Shown piece after piece: positions 34,191 through 45,540 of a DNA stretch of 64,000 bases; position 1 is the first letter of the stretch, and every line of letters begins with the position of its first letter. The DNA lies in NCBI RefSeq assembly GCF_000283155.1, contig NW_004454197.1:14479380-14543379 (forward strand). The letters are read 5' to 3'. Made by a program: the position numbers and the translations under genes. This DNA comes from Ceratotherium simum simum (Eukaryota > Chordata > Mammalia > Perissodactyla > Rhinocerotidae). Below the pieces are notes generated by a model. That model ran no database searches and was not told where the DNA came from. It saw only the letters and a program-made list of their open reading frames with translations.

Positions 34191-34639
34191 TGGCCCTTGT
34201 CACCTGCTCGACCCTCAGGCTTACCTGGCTGGTAGCCACCATTCGCTGACATCCATAAATCTCATTCTTTCCTAGATCAGCTGAGGAACGAACATTTTGA
34301 GCTAAGGTGAGGGGTTGCATGGCCGGCAACAGTTAGGTTTTAGGAGCAGCAGCCTCATTAGCACAGCAGTGTTTAGTACAATTATTGAAAACACTACTGT
34401 ATTTTGCCATAAGTACTTTGTTCAAAGTAATTAACCCCTTTACTAGATTATTTACTACAAAGGCACAGCCTGTCTGCTCCTCAGGAACACAGAAGTACCC
34501 ACTGCCATATGACCACCACCACGTTAAAGCATATCAACCCTCTGGCAGTTCTCTTTCTCAGATCCCACTGCTTTCAGAGCCCTGGTGAGAGGGTGAGCCT
34601 GCCCCTCGTCTGCCCCATCTGAGTACCCAGGGCCCATCT

Positions 34640-34880
34640 TCACCCCCAAGATCCCCATCACCCACCAACACTCCACTCTTCTGCTGCATTGGCCACAGGC
34701 TCAGTCCAGGCTCCTTCCAAAGGGCTTCCAGGACCTTCTATGATCGCACACCAGCTGCCTCTCCACCCTTATCTCTTGCCATTGCCCTACTTGGTTCCCA
34801 CCACCCAAAACACTGCCCTTCCCCACCTCCCTGCCTTTGCATAGGCTGTTCCCTCTGATGGAAAACCTTTCCGTCTGTCA
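34640..34880 (+). mobile_element. L2 LINE fragment, plus strand
   Basis: 'CCTTCCAAAGGGCTTCCAGG', 'CCACCCTTATCTCTTGCCAT', and CCTGCCTTTGCATAGGCTGT followed by TCCCTCTG are L2 3' region signatures. Confidence 0.6.
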
Positions 34881-34954
34881 TAACACCCCCCACTTCACAA
34901 ACACTGCTGTCTGCGTGTCCCCTCCCCTTGATTCCCATGTAACTATTATGGGGT

Positions 34955-35280
34955 ACGGCCAGGTGATTCTCATGCACAGCCAGGGTTGAAAACAACTGCT
35001 GTGGTCCTGCTCTGTCCACATGTGGCCACCGAGCACTTGAAATGTGGTGAGCGCAAACTGAGATGTGCTGTCAGTGTGGGGTGCACACCAGATCATAAAG
35101 ACTGAGCATGAAAAGAAGAAAGTAAAATAGTTCAATTTTCATATTAATTATATTTTGAACTGGTAATATTTTAGACATGTTGGGCTAAATAAAACGTTAT
35201 TAAAATTAATTTCACCTGTTTCCTTCTGCTTTTTTAACGATGCTACTAGAAAATTTAGAATTGCGTATGTACATCTGGCC
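34955..35280 (+). mobile_element. Old DNA-transposon fragments (MER5A end plus a hAT-like element)
   Basis: 'GGTGATTCTCATGCACAGCC' with AGGGTTGAAAACAACTGCT is a MER5A end. It is followed by 'CACATGTGGCCACCGAGCAC' with TTGAAATGTGG and an AT-rich middle, the same family as the element at 61465-61622. The right terminus here is not clear. Confidence 0.45.
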
Positions 35281-35819
35281 TGGGACCTGGAGGCAGCAAG
35301 GGCTGTGGGGGGCTCAGGGCTCTCTGGGTTGATTCCCCCAAGGGCAGTTTGCCGAAATGCTTTGCCTTTGTCTGTCCCCCCCAGAGCGCGGTGCTGGGAG
35401 GGAGACCTGAGGGGACTGTTCCCTGTGTCCCTGAGCCAAAGTCTGGCCTGTCTAGCTGAGTGATGAGCCCATGATGGGGACAGAGGACAGGTCAGTGGAG
35501 CTGATGCCACCCAGGCCGGAACCTCGGGACCAGAACTAGGCCCAGGCTGCGCCGGAGCTCAGGGCTGTGTCCAGACGGTGAAGAAAGCTGCCCTCTGGGA
35601 GACAAGAGTTGAGGCACCGCTCCATGCTGGCACCTGGTGGGGAGGTGGGGAGCCGGAGGGAGAGTGGGACCTGCCTATGGCATCTCTACGGTGTCTAAGA
35701 GGGCCTGAGACTTGTGGGCGGATCTGGAGACGGGCTGTGTCACAGGGCAAGGAAGATTTAAACCCTGGGCCCAACCATGGCAACTCATGAGGAGACAGGC
35801 CCTGGTGCAAACTGCTCCT

Positions 35820-35965
35820 TCCCCGTGTCTCCACGGTGAGCACTTCACACAGGCTTCGTCATCTGATCCTCAAGCACCCCTCTAAGTTTGGGATTCAAAT
35901 CTCTGCTTCATAGATGGGGCCATGGAGCCAAGAGCAGAAAAGTGATTTGCCCAAGGAAAGTAAAA
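35820..35965 (-). mobile_element. MIR SINE, minus strand, diverged
   Basis: 'TCTGCTTCATAGATGGGGCC' and 'AAAAGTGATTTGCCCAAGGA' recall the reverse MIR core; the upstream 'CACACAGGCTTCGTCATCTG' stretch fits its left part. Confidence 0.5.
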
Positions 35966-36264
35966 GTTTCCAAACCCAGTCTGACATATCCCCCAATGCC
36001 CGAGCCCTGAGCAGGAGAAGGAGTAAGGAATGGGGCCTGCTGAGTGATGGGCGACGGGGTCATTGCACCGTCCTCTCTCGTTTCCTGTCTGTGTGAATGC
36101 TCCCATTACCAAGGTTTCTAGTGCTCTCTTGGTGGAAGAAGCCCCAGTTCCCTGCTCAGAGCCATGCCAGACGGGCAGGATCCAGACCAGGCTCGGCTGA
36201 GAGGAGTCGCACCAACCTCAGCCACCAGGGAAGCAATGTGGCTGTACTGAAGCAGCGGACAGAA

Positions 36265-37400
36265 GGTGGTGATTCTGATTCCCTGGCCCTGCCCCTGGCC
36301 CCTTCCCTCCCTGAGCAGGCCTGAGTGTGGCCCTGGGCCAGGCCCACTGGCAGCCCACCTGGCCAGGCAGGGCCGAGGACACAGACATCTGGGAGCTGGC
36401 ATCCTCCTCGAGGTCCCAACCTCTCACACTAGGCCTCAGGTGCTTTCCCCCGGGCATGGAAGGGTCTGTCCTGAAGCTGGGACCCCTCCTGCCTGGCTGC
36501 ATCAGAGCCCTGCATGCTCTGATCCTCCAAAGAAAAAGGGACCTAATTGTGGTGCCTTCTGAACCCCAGCACTGCCCTGGCCTCCCCACCCTCACCTGGC
36601 TTCATCCCCAGCTCATGTCCAGGCCTGGCTGAGAGCCTCGACAGACCAAAGTTGACGATGGTCTCATGAGGAGGAGGAGCCCTCCCTGCCCTGGTAGTGC
36701 CTTCTGAGGGGTCCCACAGCCAGGCACCCCATATCCCCATGTCTGCCAGTTTGGGGCCAAACAACTCTGTTCCTTTTCAAATTCTATTCAAATTTTTATT
36801 CTGACATAATTATGACTCATCGGAAACTTGCAAGAATAGAATAATAATTCCTGTATACCCATCACAAAGATCCTCCAAATGTTTACATTCACTGTGTCCA
36901 TCTCTATCTACCTACCCATCTACACACGTACCTGTAGAGACTTTATTTTTTTCTTGAACCATTTGAGAGTGAATTGCAGACTTGATGCCCTAATGCCCCC
37001 AGATATTCAGTGTGATTTCCTGAAAACAAGGACATTCTCTTACATAACCACAGTACAATTATCAAAATGAGGAAATTAACATTGATATGATACTAGGATC
37101 TACTCTACAAACCTTATTCAGATTTTGCCATTTATCCCAATCACGTCCTTTACGCCGAAAGAAAAATCCCAGGTCAGGCATTGTGCTCAGTTGTCAGATC
37201 TCTTTAGCCTCCTTTAAACCTAGAACCAGCTCTGTCTTGCCCACCACCCTTGCCTCTCCACAGAACCCAGACCTTCGCCCAGTGAAGGCTGGGCTTGGGA
37301 GGAAACCCCGTGACCACCGCTGCTCAGCCCTTCTGGAACGTACAGCTGAAAGGAACTCTTGCTCGATGGTCTGGGGCCCACCCCAGCACAGAGCCTGGCC
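36265..37400 (+). repeat. Inverted duplication, arm A, interrupted by an old LINE-1
   Basis: The stretch 36265-36652 matches the reverse complement of 41045-41418, including 'TGGCTGCATCAGAGCCC', 'CTGATCCTCCAAAGA-AAAGG' and 'CCAGGCCTGGCTGAGAGCCT'. A second stretch, 37278-37400 ('CCCAGTGAAGGCTGGGC' to 'CCCACCCCAGCACAGA'), matches the reverse complement of 40900-41045. The arm is therefore one older unit broken by about 620 bp that includes an L1 fragment. Identity is high by eye (roughly four in five bases) but was not computed. Confidence 0.75.
36770..37215. mobile_element. Old LINE-1 (L1M-type) 3' fragment inside arm A
   Basis: 'CATAATTATGACTCATCGGA', 'TACCCATCACAAAGATCCTC', 'CTTACATAACCACAGTACAA' and 'GAGGAAATTAACATTGATAT' are the A/T-rich signatures of L1M 3' ends. 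It is absent from the matching position of arm B, so it inserted after the duplication or was lost from arm B. Confidence 0.6.
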
Positions 37401-37899
37401 TGCAGGTGCGGGTGGCCCTGCTGGGCCATCAAGGGCGAGGCACACAGCACTTGTCTGGGGCCGCCTACATTCCCGATTCAGGATATGCATGGCACTCTCC
37501 TCTTGAAAGAGTCATTTAGCACTAGCCTTGCCCACTCTTCTCCATCATCAGCCCCCTCGGAGTCCCCCCACCCTTATTTCCTGACAGGCCAGGTGGGTGC
37601 CAGGTTAATGTCTAGTTAGATGACCTCATCAGTGGGCCCCTCCATGGTGCCTACCAGGGCATCTGGCCCCCAGTAGGGCCTCGGTCAACATGGGAGGGTG
37701 GAAAGGGACAGTTCAATACCACCTCTGAGGACATACCTGGGGAGATATGAAGAAGGAAAGAGGAGGATTATCAATAAATAGGACACGGGGCATAAGAATT
37801 TGGCATCTGCAGCTTTAAGGGAGAAGTTGCATCTCTAAAAGGTCAGAGGTGGCTCTCGCTCACTCAGATTTATGACTCGAACTAAGCGCTCACTAATGA

Positions 37900-38440
37900 G
37901 GTCCTTTGTGGGGGACATGGAGATATACCCTAGGGTGGCCCCCATGAGTCACATCTTAGTCTAATCCCCTCCCCTTAGGGGTGGGCAAAATCTGTGACTT
38001 CACCCAATAGAATATGGCAAAGTCAAAGGGGTTTTGCAGATGTAATTAAGGTCCTTCATCAGTTGACCTTGGATGAATCAAAAGGTAGATTATCCTGGGT
38101 GGGCCAGACCTTCCTTGGAGGGAGAGATCTGAGGAAGTCAGAGACTCTTTTGCTGACCTTGAAGGAGTCAGCTCCAGGAATCCACGGCAATGAATTCTGC
38201 CAACGATCTGAGGGAGCTCGGAAGCAGATCCTTCCAAGGTCAGGGCTCTAAGGCAGAACACGGTCTAGCCAACACCTTGATTTCAGCCTTGTGGGACCTT
38301 GCGAGGTCCTCAAGACAGCACCAAGTTGAGCCATGCCAGGACTCCTGACCCACAGGACACGTGAGGTGATAAACAGGTGGTGTTTTAAGATGCTACGTTT
38401 GTGGCAATTTGTTACTTAGCAATAGAAAACTAATACAGGA
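37900..38440 (+). mobile_element. MaLR-type LTR (MLT1-like), plus strand
   Basis: 'GTTTTGCAGATGTAATTAAG', 'GGTAGATTATCCTGGGTGGG', CCTTGATTTCAGCCTTGTGG, and the 3' end 'GGCAATTTGTTACTTAGCAA' with TAGAAAACTAATACAG are MLT1 landmarks in order. Confidence 0.75.
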
Positions 38441-39100
38441 GATCCAGCAGCTTCTGGTTCTATGTGCCACTGGAGAATGTTGCTGGTCTCTCTGCTTATA
38501 TCCTGATTGCCCTGACACTTCCAGGGTAGCCTTTGGAGAAACAAACATGTTTGCTCAAGGGGTGTCTGTGTCTAGTTTCTCCATCGGTCAATCCTTCTGC
38601 TGACATGTGTTAACAGAGTGGCTATGCATAGGGGCACAGCCCTAACCTCCCCTCCCACCCATCCTCCCAGGGATGTCCAGATGGAGCTGAGACTCCTGAA
38701 GCTGCCACCTCTTGTGGGGCACTCCTGCACCTTCTGGGGCACAGCACAGGAATTCACTGGGCGTGTCGTGGCCAACTCTTCATCCTCAAGCCTCTGTTTG
38801 GGGGCTTCCATGAGCTCTAGCCTGCCAATCCATGTCCCCCCCCCAAACCCTGACCATCTTGATCATGGTCATGGGGTCAGGCCCGCGAATTGTATGTCAT
38901 GCAGCTGGCCGCCTGACTCTGGCGCTGTCTCCCTCTGGGACACGGTGCTGCCCTGGACCTCAGCTCCCGACAGGGCCTGCTGGCAGCCCAGGGCAGTGCG
39001 GTCCTTGGCGACTCCTCTGCTCTGAGGTGATGGGAAACCCAGGAGCTTTCAAAAGGGGCCTTTTATTATCAGCTTTGTCTTATTTGGGTTTTGAAACTTA
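38441..39100. other. No gene supported
   Basis: GC-rich, with chance frames at 38618-39025 and 38572-38811. No domain or repeat family recognised. Confidence 0.45.
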
Positions 39101-39109
39101 AGTCATTTC

Positions 39110-39950
39110 TCAGGCTGCTGTGGTTCTTGCCCCAGCCAGAGTCTTCAGAGTTGAAGTCCTTGAACAAGCAGATTACCTATGTGAAAGCAGAGAAAGAAGA
39201 GAGACAAAGATTTTATCAGGTGCTAACCCGATACAAGGAAAGGTGGGGGCAACGGAAGATGCAGAGTTACTGTGGGGGTTGGCCCGGGCATCATGGGATA
39301 CAGCTCAGCCTAGGGGAGCCTCAGAGGCGGAGAAAAGGCTCCTGGTGCATGAAGCCCTCGCGTACGGAAAAGAGCCCTAGAAAAAGAATGATGTTTTGCA
39401 GCTCCTAAGTGGTATACAATCTGTATCAGTGATGTTGGAGATTACCAAGGCATTGTAGGAAAAACTGCAAATGCCGACATTATCAAGGAGCATTGAGAAA
39501 GCAACTGAACTGAGCCCTAAAGATCCTGCCCCAGGTGACCTTATGGGTATCTGGCATTATACATTTGCTGAAACGCCTTGGCATCAAAGAAGGATTGCTA
39601 AAATGCTGTTTGCAACTCCTCCTGGTCCCACCCATGAGGAGGCCTTAAGCTGCTTTCACAGGCAGAACAAGTGTCCAAACTTCTACAGCAAAAACTTACT
39701 TCATTTAGGGAAGACATTTGAAGCTACACAACAAAAAACTTGCTGTTTTCTGGCTAATGAAAGCCAAGGACCATCCAGCGCACACAGATGAGGATAAACA
39801 GATACAGAGGCTGCTTAGTTGCTTACAGGTTTCAGTAACAAGAATTGAGAATTTTTCAGAGAAGAAAGTACATGAAATATCTAATGAACTTGCCTTTTCA
39901 TCAAATTATAAAGATAACACGTTAACCACAAAAAAAGAAAGAAAGAAGGT
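39110..39950 (+). pseudogene. RMDN1: Processed pseudogene of RMDN1 (regulator of microtubule dynamics 1)
   Basis: RMDN1 (FAM82B) is a TPR-like protein linked to mitochondria and spindle microtubules. The intronless sequence carries, in order but in different frames, EVLEQADYLCES, DAELLWGLARASWDTAQ, EKRLLVHEALAYGKEP, then IEKATELSPKDPAPGDLMGI, HYTFAETPWHQRRIAKMLFA with TPPG, NFYSKNLLHLGKTF and KLHNKKLAVFWLMKAKDHPA. Frameshifts, stops and a deletion between the third and fourth blocks (about 39385-39470) destroy the reading frame. The N-terminal part is absent, so the copy is 5'-truncated. An A-rich tract (39929-39950) ends it, as in an L1-made retrocopy. Target duplications were not identified. 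It lies between the arms of the inverted duplication. The family match rests on recognition of the protein, not a search. Confidence 0.85.
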
Positions 39951-40234
39951 TAAGCACCTAGGATGCCAACAGTCAGAGAGACCCTTGGAAAAGCCTTTTT
40001 GCCCTGCCCCCTTCCTCTGGGCAATGACCACAGCCTCACTGTTCCCACGGGGAAAAGGCAACACGAGGAAAAGAAATAGCTAGAGAAAAACACTGATTCA
40101 TATGTTTAAGGTAGTAGTTCAAACATCTGTTTACTCTGTCTGGGAACATGTAAAGTTATATGGGAGAAAAAATTTGCTAGTTTTTACTGGCTCTAGAAGT
40201 CTAGTGTGGAAGCTTAAACCTCTGTAAAAAAAAA

Positions 40235-40690
40235 ATAATTTGTAATATTATCCAAAAGGTGGAAGCAACCCAAGTGTCCATCAATGGATGAATGGATAAA
40301 CGCAATGTGGTATTACATACAATGGAATATTACTCAGCTTTAAAAAGGAAGGAAATTCTGACACACGCCATGACATGGACGAACCCTGAAGACAACATGC
40401 TCAGCGTAATAATGAAATAAGTCACTCACAAAAGGACAAATGCTGTATGATTCCACTCATATGAGGTTCTTACAGTAGTCAAATTCATAGGGAAGGAAGG
40501 GAGAATGGTGGTTGCCAGGGGCTGGGGAACGGAGAATGGGGAGTTGTTTAACGGGTACAGAGTTCTGGAGGCTGTTAGCCAACAATGTGACTGTACTTAA
40601 CACCATCCAACTGGACACTGAAAAATGGTTAAGATGGTAAATTTTATGTTATATATATTTTGCCAAAATAAATATTATATATATATACCA
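40235..40690 (+). mobile_element. LINE-1 3' end fragment
   Basis: 'GGTGGAAGCAACCCAAGTGT', CCATCAATGGATGAATGGAT, 'GAATATTACTCAGCTTTAAA', 'GGGGCTGGGGAACGGAGAAT' and a final AATAAA-rich tail give the L1 3' UTR order. It is a 5'-truncated copy. Confidence 0.85.
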
Positions 40691-40775
40691 AAAAAAGAAA
40701 GAAAGAAAGAGGGAGGGAGAAAGAAAACAAGGAAGGAAGGAAGGAATGAAGGGAGGGAGGTTGGGAGGCAGGAAG
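40690..40775 (+). repeat. GAAA/GGAA purine simple repeat
   Basis: AAAGAAAGAAAGAAAGAGGG passing into GGAAGGAAGGAAGG, directly after the LINE-1 tail from which it probably grew. The lysine-rich plus frame across it is an artefact. Confidence 0.9.
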
Positions 40776-40899
40776 GGCCACAGGGATTTTCAACCAAGGA
40801 CTCAGAAGCCATGCAAAAGCGCTGTGTCTGTCCTCCTTGGTTGCACCTCTTGCTTCATGACAGCCATCTGTGTAGCTGAGCAGTGAGGTTCTGCAGCCA

Positions 40900-41418
40900 C
40901 ATGTCACTGTCTGTGCTGGGGTGGGGCCCATACCTGCTGGTGCAAGACTCTCTCTCAGGACCTGGGAAGGCCCATTGCCCAGATGGATAATATCCTACAC
41001 AGTGGTGGTCAGGCAGCTCCCCAACGCCCAGCCTTCACTGGGTTTTGGTCTGTCCAGGCTCTCAGCCAGGCCTGGAGATAAGGAGCTAGGGATGAAGCCA
41101 GGCGAGGGTAGGGAGGCCGGGGCAGCACTGGGGTACGGAAGGCACCATAATTAGGACCCTTTCTCTTTGGAGGATCAAAGCCTGCAGGGGCTCTGATGCA
41201 GCCAGGCTGGAGAGGCTCCAGTATGGGGACAGTCCCTTCCCTGCCCCAGCCTGCCTGGGGACAGCACCTGAGGCCCAGTATGAGAGGTGAGGACCTCAAG
41301 GATGATGCCAGCTCCCAGGTGTCTGTGTCCTCAGACCAGCCAGGCCACACTCAGGCCAACTCAGGGAGGGAAGGGGCCAGGGGCAGGGACAGGGCTGATG
41401 GCTTCAGAATCACCAGGA
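40900..41418 (-). repeat. Inverted duplication, arm B
   Basis: The reverse complement of this interval matches arm A at 36265-36652 and 37278-37400 in the same order without the intervening LINE-1. Both arms have different flanks, so the end points are well defined at about 36265/41418. The arms could be two copies of one unclassified old repeat, or a local inverted duplication with about 3.5 kb between. Confidence 0.75.
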
Positions 41419-41419
41419 T

Positions 41420-43195
41420 GCAGAGATGGCCAGACTTAAGGACCCTCATAGATTTTCTGAGGCTCAGAGGGTGAGAATGTTGCCCAAGGCTACCCTCCCC
41501 CAGTGGCAGAGCCAAATGAGAACCCCAGGCCCTCCCCCAGTCAGGATGCAACCCTCCCCCACTGCCGCCTCTGCACCTGGGGCTGAGCGCAGCCCTGATG
41601 CAGACCTGGCCCCTGGGCGGGGGCCCAGGGGAGTGAGGAAGTAAACCGGGGTCCATACAGACCCCCTTCCCCACCCTCTGTCTTCCTGCTGGTCATCCTC
41701 CTCAGGACAGCACGCTCAGCCAGGACCGTGGTCAGGCCACCAGGCCTCACACACGACATGGAGGCCCTGCTTCAGCATCACCAGGAGGGATGATGGCTGT
41801 CCAGATAGCTGTCCAGGGAGGCAGGCAGTGGGGTTTTATAGGCAGTATTTTCAGAGAAAGCTCCCAGAGTGCTGTAGATGGAGCAGAGGAGGGGGCTCCC
41901 TTCTCCACCTCAAATCTAGTGAGAAGAGATTTCACAGGGCCACTCGGATAGCTCCACCCTGCAATGAAAGTCAGGCTTGACATGGCAATCGATGCTAGAA
42001 CCTGCCATGAGTACAGCACCAAGGACTGGCTGGTGTTCTGGCCAAAGGCCCCAGGATAGAGCCACAGGGGAAATGAGAATACCGGTCCTCAGGGCGGGGG
42101 CTGCCCACTCAACCTGGGCTTACAGGTGGCCAGTCTTGATGAGATCACCCAGTTGGGGTCCCAGCCCACAGCTCGTTGCTTTGGAAAAATTAAGACACCA
42201 AAGCACCTCTCCCTCCCTTCCTCCTCCCCCTTCCCCCCTCCTCCTCTCTCCTCTCCCCAACTTTGTCTCAATCATGCTGAGTCAAGTCACCTCAGCTTTC
42301 TCTGTAGTCGTCTGCTTCTCCTCTCTCTCCTCTCGGTCTTTTTAAACACCCCAATTTGATTCTGCTCCTCCCGGGTTGAAAACCCTCCAGGACTGCCTTT
42401 ACCAACAGGCCAAAGTCCGACTCTTTGCCTTGACCGTCCACACTCCCCCCACCCCCACCTCCCCCCACTCGAACCCCCTGCTCCGCCCAACACGCCACAG
42501 AAACACCCAGGAGCAACCCCTCCCTCTTCCCTAAACCCTCCCTTGCTCTGCTCAGGTTGTTCCTCCCCCCAGAACGCCCTTTCACCTGACCGCGGCACCA
42601 TCCACTCTGGATGTGGGGCCAGTATTAGACGCTGGAATGCAAAGGCCGGCCCCCAGCTCCCTGCCCAGCACAGGGTGGGGGCTCAGCTTCCTGGGACTGC
42701 CTCCCTAACCTTCCAGCCCCCCACAGAAGCTCAGCTGCTCCCACCTGGGCTCCCATAACAGTTCCCCATCCACACAGTGGCTGGTCGTTTGGGGGTCTCT
42801 CTGCCTGAGCTTCATGAAGCCTGGAACAAGGCCTTTGGGCCTTTGTTTTCTGGGCCTCCCTGGCACAGTGCATGGCACACGGCAGGCCTCAGGCAATGTT
42901 TGCTGAACAAGCAAATGAACAAATGATGCCAGAGTGCAAATCAGCACATTCAGTGACTCAAACAGAGGGCTATGGGAGATGGAAGTGACCTGGAGACCGC
43001 AGCCTCTGACTTCAGCCAAGAGAGATAGGCAAGGCTTGGGTGGGCACTGAAGATGTGGAGGGTAAGCCAGGGAACAATGAGAAGGAAAGTCCCCTCGGGG
43101 TGACAGCCCCCTGTGATGCAACCTCTGACTCTGAGGCCACTCTTGGTGGCCTGTGGGAGGAGGCCCTGCCCAGCCAGGATCTTCTGTACAATTTA
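41420..43195. other. No gene supported
   Basis: GC-rich sequence with C-tracts (42215-42260 and 42440-42475). An L2-like 3' end is at 42850-42930 ('GGCACAGTGCATGGCACACG', 'CAATGTTTGCTGAACAAGC'). The part 42340-42600 may be an L2 fragment. No domain seen in any frame. Confidence 0.45.
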
Positions 43196-43204
43196 CTGTA
43201 AGGA

Positions 43205-43445
43205 GGCTGCACAGCCCACTGGTTAAGCGTGGCGGCCTTGGGGTGGGCCAGGCCTGAGGACGAGTCCCAGCCCCACCCCCCTTACTCAGTGTAGGACCCT
43301 AAGCCAGCTAACCTCATTCCACCCTCACTAAATGCAGTAATGATAGTACCTGCCCCCTGTGGTTATGAGGACTAAAGGGGATCAGTATAAACAGCACCTG
43401 GCATGTAACACTCAATAAGTATCAGCTATGACGATCATCATCATT
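43205..43445 (+). mobile_element. MIR SINE, plus strand
   Basis: 'ACTGGTTAAGCGTGGCGGCC', 'GGACCCTAAGCCAGCTAACC', 'GTTATGAGGACTAAAGGGGA' and 'GCACCTGGCATGTAACACTC' cover almost a full MIR. Confidence 0.75.
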
Positions 43446-43644
43446 ATCATCCACCCTGAGCCACCAAAGAGAAAGCTGCCAGCCATGCTCCAGACACTTG
43501 CTTGCAGGCTTGCTCACTGGCTCCCTCACCTGGGAGCTTTAGGGATTGCAGTGGGCCTCAGAAAAAGCCCCGCTCCTTAGAAGGTTGTGCATCCCCCAAC
43601 CCTGCTCTCTTGCCCTGGGCCACAGTGGGGCTACTTACTGTGCA

Positions 43645-43845
43645 AACACATGGATTGAGAGCCTTCTGCATATCAGGCACTTATCGCATAGACTATTCTC
43701 AAACTAAACCGGATAGGGCTTATTATTCCCATTTCACAGACAAGCAAACTATGGCTCAAAGAGAAGAAGCAATTTACCCCAAACCACACAGCTAGCTAGT
43801 TCGTGTTGGAGCCAGGCTAAAACTGCACTCCTCTGCTGTTCCTGC
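43645..43845 (-). mobile_element. MIR SINE, minus strand
   Basis: 'GCATATCAGGCACTTATCGC', 'CCCATTTCACAGACAAGCAA' and 'ACCACACAGCTAGCTAGTTC' follow the reverse MIR order. Confidence 0.75.
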
Positions 43846-44484
43846 TGACTCCCATGGGGAATCATGTCCCCAGTGACTGCCTGTGACAGGAGCCAGCCAG
43901 TGTCACACAGCAGTCAGCAGTGCAGTTCTCTCCCACACGGCACAGGGTGAGGAGGCATCCTGAGACGTGCAGAGATGCCCTCGGGAGATCCAAAGAGCTC
44001 GGGCCCCAAGTGCAGCCAATAAACCAGAATAAACCACTAGTCAGAAAAATCAAATGTCTGATTTTATTAAAATATCTTCAAAGCTGATGAAACAGGAAAC
44101 TGAAAAACTGAGATCTGATTCTATTGCTCTCACGCCTAAGTTCAGAGAGCCAGGTAAAGTGTTGCTTAAGCTCACCTACCAGTTGACTTGGTGTAATGAA
44201 GACACACATACACATACACACACAAACACCCCACCCCAGACCCTATCCAATCAGAGAGTCTCTCCCGGGAACATGCATCCTTTCCTTGCATTCTTCCCAT
44301 GCCTTATCAGGGGAGAATGGTTGAAGTTTACCAGAAAAAAGGACCCAGGCTCTTGGGTTCTGAGAGGAGGATACGGGATGCTGCCTGTCTTGATAACCCT
44401 GACCCTCTCCTCCCTGCACCTCCAGATTACCCCCGCCCCTTTCTCTAAGGGCCAAGGAGGCCAAGCCTAGGAACCAGGACCAGT

Positions 44485-44670
44485 AAGTTCTGCTCTGAGC
44501 TGGACACCGATTCCCTGTGGTCATAAGGCAAGTCGCTTGCCCTGCCTGGGCCAGCCGTCCCATTTACTGAAGAAGGCAACAGACTCTATGTCCTCCAGCT
44601 TGCCTCATGTGGCTGTCCTGAGAGGTGAGTGACAGACGGGATGTGAGGAGCTTGTAAGCTTTAAAATGCT
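44485..44670 (+). mobile_element. MIR SINE, plus strand, diverged
   Basis: 'GTTCTGCTCTGAGCTGGACA', 'GGCAAGTCGCTTGCCCTGCC' and 'GTGAGGAGCTTGTAAGCTTT' suggest a diverged MIR. A short CA-rich run is upstream at 44203-44228. Confidence 0.5.
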
Positions 44671-45540
44671 GTATCCCTAAGAAGGATGTCACACTGATAC
44701 AGAGCATGGTCTGGCAAAGCAGGAGACAAATGAAACACTGGAATAAAAAATACTTGCCAAGACTTCCAGTTTCCAGTCCAGCTTGTAAGAAGCTTGGAAG
44801 TCACCACTGCATGCTGATAACAAGTAAAAAGCTGAAAAATCAACTGCTCTTCTTAGATCCATAAGAGGAGTGGTGAAGTCACAGCACCAACCGCTGCCCC
44901 AAATTTGCAGAGACCGACCGGCAAATATAGAGCACCACAGCCCACTGGAGCAGAAACCCACAGGGAGAAACCTCCTTGGGAGTGAGTGCGGGCAGGGAAA
45001 CAGAACTGCGACTGACGCATCGCTGCAGGTCCAGCCGACAAGTCCGAGAGTTAAGAACTCCGGAGGGGCAGTCCTAGGGGGCCTCCACACTTGGTGAATT
45101 TTACCTCCAGGACCTCTACCAGGTCTTCACAGTAAACACTGGAGAAAATGTCCCTCATGCTGCCAGCAGGAAAAGAGAGAAAGTAGCCATTTTCAAATGC
45201 TCCAGAACGTTCTGTTCTTATCAAGGAGCTGACCTCAGGAAGAGATATTTAACCAGAGCCTAACCTGCTGGGGTTTTATCAGAGCCTAACTGGGAAGAGA
45301 AATACCCACTCCAGTCAGCTGTGGCCTTCCACGTGGGAAAAGAGAAATGCCCAAGTTCAGCCCATTCTAGGCATCCTGTCCCCCTAAGAGGGGAGAAGGG
45401 GGACTGAGAAACACTTGTGGAGTTCACAGCCCAGGGGCACAGGCACACTAAAAGACTGAGGCCTCTCATAGGACTATAGAACACTTCACTTAACCCCACA
45501 ACTCAACACCACATTATAAAGGCCTATTTACAGCAGTTCC
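44671..45540. other. No gene supported; possible LINE-1 5' part
   Basis: Frames on both strands (44689-45090, 45260-45499) lack domains. The phrase 'ACTAAAAGACTGAGGCCTCTC' and the GC-rich composition just before the LINE-1 body could be L1 5' UTR, but I cannot show this. Confidence 0.35.
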
